Source: Chroococcidiopsidaceae cyanobacterium CP_BM_RX_35 (GTDB lineage Bacteria > Cyanobacteriota > Cyanobacteriia > Cyanobacteriales > Chroococcidiopsidaceae). Taken from it: a stretch of 8,780 bases of DNA. Made by a program: the position numbers and the translations under genes. The notes under the pieces are model-generated. The model saw only the letters and a program-made list of their open reading frames with translations, was not told the origin of the DNA and did not search any database. The DNA is taken from NCBI GenBank assembly GCA_019242465.1, contig JAFAVL010000302.1, positions 1 to 8,780 of the forward strand, given 5' to 3'. This document shows positions 1 to 6,197 of the stretch, piece by piece (positions within the stretch are counted from its first letter, which is position 1; every line of letters begins with the position of its first letter).

Positions 1-402
1 CAGTTTCAAAATAGGTACCTTGACTCCAAAACCGAAATTTTCTAGAAGCAAATTCTCCAGCTTCTCTGCATATTTTGGAGGAAAAAGAGCATAAAGGCTA
101 TTTAGATTAAAAGGAATCGGAACTTTTTTGCCCTCTACGACTCCTAGTACATGGTGATAGTAGTGTCTCCAATCTGTAAATTGGGAGAGGTAATCCCAGA
201 CTTTTTTTGATTTGGTGTGAAAGATGTGAGGTCCATATTTATGAACGAGGATACCATGCTCGTTGTAGTAATCGTAGGCATTGCCGCCAATATGGTCTCG
301 CCGCTCTACAATCAACACTCTTTGCCCAAGCTGAGTCCCAATGCGTTCAGCCATGACACAGGCCGAGTATCCCGCCCCTATGATCAGCCAATCAAATAAC
401 AT
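1..402 (-). CDS. glf: UDP-galactopyranose mutase, N-terminal part (cut by window edge)
   Basis: Flavoenzyme that interconverts UDP-galactopyranose and UDP-galactofuranose in the cytoplasm, supplying the donor for galactofuranosyl transfer. The frame is open from an ATG at 402 to the left edge, giving 134 codons of a family that usually has about 370-390. Visible are the Rossmann FAD-binding motif GAGYSA (residues 9-14), the following acidic/basic strand end VERRDHIGGN (32-41), the family-typical YGPHIFHT (56-63), and VPIPFNL (94-100), which is also characteristic of Glf. The start is supported by GGAG at 414-411, 8 bases upstream of the ATG. It lies 30 bases after the stop that ends the exporter remnant, on the same strand as the two glycosyltransferases, which suggests the pathway uses galactofuranose. 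Nothing visible is broken. The C-terminal half, with most substrate-binding residues, lies outside the window. Family assignment is firm; which glycan it serves is inference. Confidence 0.93.
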   Translation of the reverse strand, partial: MLFDWLIIGAGYSACVMAERIGTQLGQRVLIVERRDHIGGNAYDYYNEHGILVHKYGPHIFHTKSKKVWDYLSQFTDWRHYYHHVLGVVEGKKVPIPFNLNSLYALFPPKYAEKLENLLLENFGFGVKVPILKL

Positions 403-432
403 TGATTTCACTCCGGTTATTTTTTAGACAGA

Positions 433-839
433 TTACATATTTTTGTGAAACATGATACTCATTCCAGAATGGGGACTGAGCCAATAGCCGAAAGTAGCCT
501 GGAAGAGGAATTTAGGGATAGATCGCCTAGCAATCAAAACACCCAGACTAGGAGCGAGACCACAAATTAAAGATGCCATTGTGCAGAGGACAAGTCCTGC
601 TAGAAAGACTCGCTTGCGCCCGTAAATATCTCCTAATGTCCCACTCGGCAGGACTAGACTTGTTGCAGGCAGGGTGTAAGCGTTGACAATCCACTGCAAT
701 CCCGACACATTGGAACCCAGGCCGAGTTGAATTTGGAAAGCGCTACATTCACTATGGTGTCGTTGAAATTAGCCATGAAGAGGTCGAAACACATTGCTGC
801 TAGCACGAGGACTTTAACACGACCTTGATTCATCGCCAT
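433..839 (-). pseudogene. Remnant of a DHA2-type MFS exporter gene (frameshifted and truncated)
   Basis: This is the start of a 14-helix major facilitator drug/metabolite exporter gene, a proton-coupled inner-membrane family usually about 450-500 residues long. The ATG at 839 has AAGG at 848-845, which overlaps the stop codon of the preceding glycosyltransferase gene. The first frame reads a helix with ANFNDTIVNVALSK, the DHA2 helix-1 signature. Homology then moves to the next frame: IQLGLGSNVSGLQWIVNAYT, then the loop motif A GTLGDIYGRKR and the next helices. Between TCC (737-735) and ATT (732-730) there are two bases instead of three, so one A was lost from an A-run at 734-732. After roughly codon 105 of the repaired frame (near 523-528) the family pattern stops, and about 30 unrelated residues run to a TAA at 435-433. 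Only the first three or so helices remain, so it cannot be a working transporter. In the helix-1 motif the usual Leu-Asp is Phe-Asn. Confidence 0.85.
460..471. repeat. Short inverted repeat upstream of glf
   Basis: CATTC (460-464) and GAATG (467-471) form a perfect 5-bp inverted repeat around CA, in the unrelated tail of the exporter pseudogene about 58 bases before the glf start. It could be a protein-binding half-site pair or chance. No -10/-35 pair that I would trust is visible near it. Confidence 0.25.
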
Positions 840-847
840 TGCTACCT

Positions 848-2065
848 TTACTTAAGTGATTCTGTCACTGTTGTCTTGTAGGTAGTAGCGAGAATATTCT
901 GCAAGCTATCAGCAATTTCAAATACAGCTCGATTGTTCACAGCAGCGATATTCGCATGGTAGCGAGCAAAAATTTCCGGCTGAAGAAACTGCTCAACCGC
1001 CTGAGCGATATGGCGAAAACTAGAGATAACTAGACCAACCTCCTTCTGTTGAACCCATTCGGCGTTGTATCGCTCGTGTATTAGTGTGGCAAAATTAAGC
1101 TCCATAATCATTGGTAGCTTCATAACCAGTGCCTCGCTGATGCTACAAGCACCCTGTTTACTAATAAAAAAATCGGCAAGATGCATATAGTAAGGAATAT
1201 CTTTAGTAAAGCCGATGACAAACCGCTTCTGGAGACCTTGGCTCTCGCGCAGAGCCAAAGCTAGTTCTTCATTGCGTCCACAAATAAAGATGAGTTGTAG
1301 CTTTTGTTGAAAACACTCCAGACGTTTGGCGATTTTCAGCATCACTTTGGAGCCATAACCACCGAATAACACAAGTCCGGTGAAACAGTCTGGATCTAAA
1401 CCCAAACGTTGCCTCTCGTTGCCGCGATCACACGAAATCGCTTCATAAAAGCGAGGATGAACAATCGTTCCCGAAGTTGGGATGATTCGCTCCTCCTTTA
1501 CTCCTGAAGAACGAGCTTGCTCTACAGTTTTCTCAGTTCCACAGATCACATAATTTCCCGTTTCCGGTTCTATCCAAAACGCGGGCGGAAAATCAGCGTA
1601 ATCTCCAATAATGGTCACTAAAGGTGTACCTGGTTTTGCCCTCTGTAAACCTTCCCATAGAACTTTGTTATACAAAGGTACTACAGAAACTATCATATCT
1701 GGCTGTTGTTGGTGGCAATATTCCTCAGTAATTCTTACACCGACCTCGTGATTTAGTCTGATAAGTAGTTTATTGAGGCGCATCTTCAGCGGCATAAGCC
1801 ATGTCCAGCCGCTTTTCAACATTCGGTTGTACAATTCATGTCCAGAAATTCCAAATAGCTTGTAGGTAAATACCTTTTTTTGTTCTGCTAAGCTATCCGC
1901 TATTTCGTCCACATCGGTGACACTAATTTGCCAAGGTAGTTGCTGCTGCTCGATGATTGAGCGGAGGGCATTATACATGGCATAATGCCCTCCACCCCCC
2001 TGGCAAGTGATAACATTAATCAAAAACTTCGTTTTCGGAGATGAGGATGATTGCAAGGTTTCCAT
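848..2065 (-). CDS. GT28 / MGDG-synthase-like glycosyltransferase, second copy
   Basis: A 405-residue GT-B fold glycosyltransferase resembling monogalactosyldiacylglycerol synthase: MGDG_synth N-terminal domain (about residues 15-190) followed by a GT28 C-terminal domain (about 225-390). Such enzymes transfer a sugar from a nucleotide donor to a lipid-like acceptor at the membrane face. Visible motifs are the glycine loop GGGGH (23-27), GDYADFPPAFWIEP (154-167), FGGYGS (234-239), ICGRNEEL (261-268) and the donor-site segment SKQGACSISEAL (301-312 region). I see no signal peptide or membrane helix. The ATG at 2065 is the furthest possible start, because an in-frame TAA lies at 2074-2072. No clear Shine-Dalgarno precedes it, so translation may depend on the gene upstream. 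It is clearly paralogous to the next gene, with roughly half the residues alike in the C-terminal domain, but has TD changed to GD and KSG to KQG in the motifs, which suggests a different donor or acceptor. The substrate is unknown. Confidence 0.85.
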   Translation of the reverse strand: METLQSSSSPKTKFLINVITCQGGGGHYAMYNALRSIIEQQQLPWQISVTDVDEIADSLAEQKKVFTYKLFGISGHELYNRMLKSGWTWLMPLKMRLNKLLIRLNHEVGVRITEEYCHQQQPDMIVSVVPLYNKVLWEGLQRAKPGTPLVTIIGDYADFPPAFWIEPETGNYVICGTEKTVEQARSSGVKEERIIPTSGTIVHPRFYEAISCDRGNERQRLGLDPDCFTGLVLFGGYGSKVMLKIAKRLECFQQKLQLIFICGRNEELALALRESQGLQKRFVIGFTKDIPYYMHLADFFISKQGACSISEALVMKLPMIMELNFATLIHERYNAEWVQQKEVGLVISSFRHIAQAVEQFLQPEIFARYHANIAAVNNRAVFEIADSLQNILATTYKTTVTESLK

Positions 2066-2078
2066 AAGGTTTTACGCG

Positions 2079-2113
2079 TGTACTAAGTGATTGGCGTTGC
2101 TTGCTTGTACTAA
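2079..2113. repeat. Direct repeat TGTACTAA in the gap between the two glycosyltransferase genes
   Basis: The 8-mer TGTACTAA occurs at 2079-2086 and again at 2106-2113, 27 bases start to start, inside the 60-base gap between the paralogous genes. It may be a leftover of the tandem duplication, a binding site, or chance. Confidence 0.3.
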
Positions 2114-2125
2114 CGTGTTTGTGTT

Positions 2126-3301
2126 TCATTTCACTCCGTAATGAACATCCGGAACGTGATTGCGCTCTTGGCATACTCCTAACTGGGAGCATTCAAGGAT
2201 TCCTGACAAAATATCAACAACTTCAAACACTGCTTTATTGTTGACAGCGGTGGCATTGGCACGGTAGCGAGCCAGATTTTCCGGCTGGATCAGCTTCTCT
2301 ACAGCTTGGTTAATGTCCCGAAAATTGCCGACTACAATACCAATCCCATTATCCGCAATCCACATGGCTGAGGGCCGTTCTTGAAACAAGCTTAAGGCAT
2401 TGCAATCTGTAATTACTGGCAAGTTCATCGCCACAGCCTCACTAACACCTACCGAGCCGGATTTACCAACGAAAAAATCGGACAAATGCATGTAGTAAGG
2501 AATTTCACTCGTAAACGTTTCAACAAACCTCGGCAAGCGGCTTTGTTGACGGCGCAGGGTTGTTGCTAGTTTTTCGTTGCGTCCGCAAATGAAAATAAGT
2601 TGTAGATTTAGTTGTGATTTCTCCAAACAATCGGCAATCTCCAGCAGCACATTTGACCCCTGACTGCCAAAAGTGATTAAACCAGTAGGCAAATCTGGAT
2701 CTAGTCCTAGGCGTTTTCTCTCGATTGAGCGAGCAACAGTAATGGATTCGTAGAAACAAGGTTGAATTATCACTCCCGAGGTGCGGAAGATTTGCTCCGG
2801 CATGTAACCAAAGTTTTTTGCTTGTTCAACCGCCCGTTCAGTGGGACAAATTAAGAATTGCTCCTGGGGCTCAATCCAGAAGCGGGGTGGGCAATCGGCA
2901 TGATCTGTGATAAAAGTCACGAAGGGGACACTAGGTGACGCTGCCTGCAAACTTTCATAAAGCACCCGATTGATATATGGCATCACTGAAACTACCATGT
3001 CGGGCTTATGCTGCTGCCAGTATCTTTTAAGACGTGCTAACCAAGCAGAATGGTTCAGGCGAATTTGTAGCTTGAACAAAGGAACCAATAGAGGTTCATT
3101 AATAACTTTTGCCCAGGTTTTTTGGAGTACAAATTTATTGTAAAAATCCTGCGAAGTACTCGTCCCAATGATTTCTTTAAAAGCCTCAACTATATGGATT
3201 TCCCAAGGCAATTGCCGCTTCTCGATAACTTTTTGCAAAGCATTGGCAGTGCTGCGATGGCCTGCACCAGCATCATAAACCATTAGATATACTTTCTTCA
3301 T
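2126..3301 (-). CDS. GT28 / MGDG-synthase-like glycosyltransferase, first copy
   Basis: A 391-residue GT-B fold glycosyltransferase related to monogalactosyldiacylglycerol synthase, expected to move a hexose from a nucleotide sugar to a lipophilic acceptor. It keeps the family motifs: GAGH (12-15) at the N-terminal glycine loop, ITDHADCPPRFWIEP (131-145), FGSQGS (211-216), FICGRNEKL (237-245) and the donor-site segment GKSGSVGVSEA (279-289). Its motifs are closer to the family norm than those of the downstream copy, so it may be the more ancestral of the pair. I chose the ATG at 3301. AGGGAA at 3311-3306 gives a short but usable spacing, whereas a GTG at 3304 in the same frame would sit too close to it; the choice changes the protein by one residue. 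It starts 25 bases after the SDR stop. The last 20 or so residues are not shared with the paralogue. True substrates cannot be read from the sequence; a role in glycosylating the product of this locus is inferred from context. Confidence 0.87.
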   Translation of the reverse strand: MKKVYLMVYDAGAGHRSTANALQKVIEKRQLPWEIHIVEAFKEIIGTSTSQDFYNKFVLQKTWAKVINEPLLVPLFKLQIRLNHSAWLARLKRYWQQHKPDMVVSVMPYINRVLYESLQAASPSVPFVTFITDHADCPPRFWIEPQEQFLICPTERAVEQAKNFGYMPEQIFRTSGVIIQPCFYESITVARSIERKRLGLDPDLPTGLITFGSQGSNVLLEIADCLEKSQLNLQLIFICGRNEKLATTLRRQQSRLPRFVETFTSEIPYYMHLSDFFVGKSGSVGVSEAVAMNLPVITDCNALSLFQERPSAMWIADNGIGIVVGNFRDINQAVEKLIQPENLARYRANATAVNNKAVFEVVDILSGILECSQLGVCQERNHVPDVHYGVK

Positions 3302-3329
3302 CACTTTCCCTAATAGGTTTGTATTTAGG

Positions 3330-4241
3330 TTAGGAGCAATCTTGGGTTTTCCTTATTTCTCCGTCTGGTGTTGCGGTGACCATTGTTCTGCTCTCACTAG
3401 GTTTCGACGCAACGCGCATTTGCTTTTCGGCGCGTAATTGGTTGAGCTTGGTCACCCCGATCCACTGGTAAACTTTATCTCCAAATCCTGGGAAAATTTG
3501 GCACAGTGCCAGCAGTAGTCTTGTCGTACCTACTGTCATCGGATCTTGATTGACAACCACTTCCGCCTCATTCTGCTTAATAGCCCTTATTACCGTGCTC
3601 GCTACGTCTTCTGGCTTAGACGTTCCTGATAAACTTGGTGCAGGTATGCCAGTATCAGCAAACATACCTTGTTGCGAAATATATCCTGGACAAATTACCG
3701 AGATCCCAACACCAGTACCTGCCAATTCTTGCCTAACAGCATCACTCCACATGAGCAAACCAGCTTTACTGGCTGAATAAATGCTGTTATAAGCAGGTCC
3801 CTTTTTGGCAGCCAGAGAAGCAATATTGACAATATGGCCACTACCCCGGGATAACATGGTCGGCAGTAGCAAACGGGATAACTCCATAGCAGCCAGTAAG
3901 TTGGTGGATAATACTGACTGGAGATCGGTAGTGGAGTAATCTTGGAAGTTTCTGTATATCTCTATGCCTGCGTTATTGATTAAAATGTCAATTGAACCTG
4001 CAAGCTGATTGATTTGCTCAACGAGGGCTGGCAGCTCTTCTACCCTACTAATGTCGTATGGAATGCCTATCCACTGACCTCCTAAAGCTTTGACTTTGGT
4101 AGCTACCTGCCCTAGCCCCTCCTGCGAACGCGAAACACCAACTACAGTTGCCTTTTCTTTTGCCAAAGCGCGAGCAATAAAGACTCCTATGCCGCGTGAG
4201 GCACCTGTCAAAAGTACTGTCTGACCTGCAATGATTGTCAT
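3330..4241 (-). CDS. Classical short-chain dehydrogenase/reductase (SDR)
   Basis: A 303-residue NAD(P)H-dependent oxidoreductase of the classical SDR family. It carries the cofactor loop TGASRGIG (12-19), the structural NNAG (89-92), and a full catalytic set: Asn114, Ser142 and Tyr155-xxx-Lys159 within YSASK, followed by PGYI (185-188). Arg16 in the glycine loop and SRS after the second strand (37-39) favour NADPH over NADH. The core is normal in length. About 50 extra C-terminal residues (from about 250) include a mildly hydrophobic stretch, as in SDRs that act on lipid substrates. The ATG at 4241 is preceded by GAGG at 4260-4257, a long 15-base spacing, so the ribosome site is weak. It sits 40 bases after the docking-domain gene and 25 before the glycosyltransferases. 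The adjacent PKS module has no ketoreductase domain, so reduction of its keto product in trans is a reasonable inference. A general fatty-acyl or sugar reductase is the alternative. Confidence 0.9.
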   Translation of the reverse strand: MTIIAGQTVLLTGASRGIGVFIARALAKEKATVVGVSRSQEGLGQVATKVKALGGQWIGIPYDISRVEELPALVEQINQLAGSIDILINNAGIEIYRNFQDYSTTDLQSVLSTNLLAAMELSRLLLPTMLSRGSGHIVNIASLAAKKGPAYNSIYSASKAGLLMWSDAVRQELAGTGVGISVICPGYISQQGMFADTGIPAPSLSGTSKPEDVASTVIRAIKQNEAEVVVNQDPMTVGTTRLLLALCQIFPGFGDKVYQWIGVTKLNQLRAEKQMRVASKPSESRTMVTATPDGEIRKTQDCS

Positions 4242-4281
4242 GATTGCTTAACACATCCTCATTCATTAGTACCAACCCAGT

Positions 4282-6150
4282 TCAGCTAGCAGCAATGCAT
4301 TCTTTGAGAGAAGTGAAATGCTTGCCACCCAGCTCAATCTGTCCCTGTTCAACTCCAGTTTTGATTCTGGCAACTAAATACTTCCAGTCTGAGGCGATGA
4401 TATTTGTGCCATGATCTGGCTCAAGTAGACTGGCTAGGGCAATATCGCTACCATATTTGTTCACTAAATTGTATATACCTAAGAAATTGAAAACCCCTGA
4501 TTCGTAAGTTCCACATGGAACCGAGGGATTGTGTACTCCAGTGCAATACTCGTCGTTATTTGGTTTAAACCACTGCATTGACGGATATCCGTGGAAATGA
4601 ACCATCGCTGTACCATTTTTAATCAGTTCCGGTGCGTACAAAGCAGCAGCCAGAGCGATCGCTACCATGACATAGATATCATAAGAGGGTTTGACATCGC
4701 CCACTATAGTATCGATACCTTTTGGTAATTGGAGTAACAACCTATCTTGCAGCCCAATCCTGAGCAAGTCAGTTTCTAGATTAAGATCTGTTTTAATTGC
4801 GCCTGAACGAGAACTGACAAGCCAGATGTCTGGTAGCTGCTTAAATACATCTTTTTCCCCAATCCTGGTTTTGATATACCTCCTACCGATTTCATTTTGA
4901 CGCAGTTCATCACGACTGAATCCTTCGATAGGGGGCAGACTTTCCCACTCGCTTTCAGATATTTCTACAGCACCTAGGTATTGTGGCGGTTCAGCGTAGG
5001 CAACAAAACCATAAGAAACGCCTGTTCTGCCATTTGCCATCCAGTCTACAATATCTCTGTGAGGCTTTCTTTTAACTACATCGTCAATTTTAAAACCAGA
5101 AGGTAGTAGACCCGTTGATGCTAGCTCTTTACCCAATCTGACTAATTGATCTGCATAGATAGATTCTTTCGGGTCATACTCACCTACCTCAAATCGCGAG
5201 AGAGACAGTGGCAGAATCGGTACATAAATTTTAGGAATTAAAGAGTTAACAACGAATGAGTCAACTGACTCTACAGGAAACACAGAGTCTGAGAGGTTCA
5301 TATTTAAAATAGAAATCTTGGTCTCAGAAACCCCAATCACAATTTCAGAAAATGTTTTGATCAGGGTATTTACACCAATAGGGATTTTTTGTTGATAAGG
5401 GACACTTGGATCAACAAACTTTTCATTAATTTCTGCTAAAACTATGACTTGAGTATTTGTGGGGTCTTCAAGCGGTTGAATATTTTCTTCAGCCCAACTG
5501 ATAAATTGCATAATCTTAGAAGCAGATATCTGGCGTTTTTTTAAAAAAAAGCGAGAATATAATTGATAGATTGTATCTACCACAAACGTCTTCGCTTTGC
5601 CAAGTAAAGAAGTATGCTTTTCAACATCAACGACAGCACTAATACCAGTTTTAATCACTCTTGCTGTGATGTTTTTTTTCCATTTAGTGAAAGGAATAGT
5701 GATTTCGTACTGAACTTCTTTAGTTGCTCCCTCCCAAGGTATGAGCTGAACTCCATTGTCCCGCAGCTTATGTTCTAACTCTTCTCTGAACTTCAAAATT
5801 ATTTCTTTTTTGTATCCATCTGGCAAAGGTCTAAAGGTAACTTTTAGCTTCTTTGCCATGACTTTTGGATCAATAATGGGAGGGATAAAGCCTAATCTAC
5901 GGGAAAAACCTCCAACCAAGCGCCCAATTGTCTGCAAGCTGAGGTCTTGAGTTTTAGCTGCAGAATCATCACTACCAGTTGAGTTATTACTTTGAAGAAA
6001 AGCAAGAATTTCTGTTTTGCGTTCAGCTAGCTCTGTGCGTAGTGTTGGTGTCAGTACTCCCTTGGGAGAATTAATTTTGAGTTTATCATTATCAGTCCAT
6101 AACTGAACGCCTTGTTGATTAAGGTTTTCCAAAAGCTCAGATACGTTCAT
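4282..6150 (-). CDS. Protein with N-terminal TubC-like docking domain and an unassigned body of about 550 residues
   Basis: 622 residues. Residues 1-53 match the TubC N-terminal docking domain of PKS/NRPS proteins: ELLENLNQQGVQLW, a short beta-hairpin with DKLKI, then KGVLTP and a closing helix. Such domains bind the C-terminal tail of the partner protein that precedes them in an assembly line. A Ser/Asn/Asp-rich linker (54-66) follows, then a body I do not recognise. It has no condensation HHxxxDG, no adenylation motifs, no thioesterase GxSxG in a convincing setting and no carrier-protein serine motif. An Ala-rich hydrophobic stretch lies near 494-508 (YVMVAIALAAALYAP). It is followed by a segment dense in possible catalytic residues: VHFHGYP (517-523), two cysteines (536, 546) and EPDHGTN (577-583). 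The ATG at 6150 has AGAGAGG ending at 6161, 10 bases upstream, a good site. It lies 47 bases after the PKS gene. The docking domain and position suggest it acts on a PKS-bound intermediate; the reaction is unknown. Confidence 0.85.
   Translation of the reverse strand: MNVSELLENLNQQGVQLWTDNDKLKINSPKGVLTPTLRTELAERKTEILAFLQSNNSTGSDDSAAKTQDLSLQTIGRLVGGFSRRLGFIPPIIDPKVMAKKLKVTFRPLPDGYKKEIILKFREELEHKLRDNGVQLIPWEGATKEVQYEITIPFTKWKKNITARVIKTGISAVVDVEKHTSLLGKAKTFVVDTIYQLYSRFFLKKRQISASKIMQFISWAEENIQPLEDPTNTQVIVLAEINEKFVDPSVPYQQKIPIGVNTLIKTFSEIVIGVSETKISILNMNLSDSVFPVESVDSFVVNSLIPKIYVPILPLSLSRFEVGEYDPKESIYADQLVRLGKELASTGLLPSGFKIDDVVKRKPHRDIVDWMANGRTGVSYGFVAYAEPPQYLGAVEISESEWESLPPIEGFSRDELRQNEIGRRYIKTRIGEKDVFKQLPDIWLVSSRSGAIKTDLNLETDLLRIGLQDRLLLQLPKGIDTIVGDVKPSYDIYVMVAIALAAALYAPELIKNGTAMVHFHGYPSMQWFKPNNDEYCTGVHNPSVPCGTYESGVFNFLGIYNLVNKYGSDIALASLLEPDHGTNIIASDWKYLVARIKTGVEQGQIELGGKHFTSLKECIAAS
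4655..4662. repeat. HIP1 octamer GCGATCGC
   Basis: A single copy of the palindrome GCGATCGC, which is strongly over-represented in many cyanobacterial genomes, lies within the docking-domain gene. It supports a cyanobacterial source but is not evidence of a local function. Confidence 0.6.
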
Positions 6151-6197
6151 AAATTCACAACCTCTCTTTTTCTATATTTTTTTGGCTCGGCTTGCGA

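Noticed and set aside
217..399. Plus-strand 60-codon frame opposite glf
   Set aside because: The minus strand carries clear Glf motifs over the same bases; the plus-strand peptide resembles nothing.
3302..3304. GTG at 3304 as the start of the first glycosyltransferase
   Set aside because: It would lie about 2 bases from the ribosome site; the adjacent ATG at 3301 has better spacing and matches the paralogue's start region.
3550..3780. Plus-strand reading frames such as 3550-3780, 4691-4900, 5756-5950, 7124-7354 and 8140-8397
   Set aside because: Each lies wholly opposite a well-supported minus-strand gene, has no ribosome site I would trust and encodes no recognisable motif.
4282..6150. Docking-domain protein as an NRPS condensation or thioesterase protein
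   Set aside because: No HHxxxDG, no adenylation core motifs and no carrier-protein serine motif are present; the HFHGYP segment does not fit a condensation active site.
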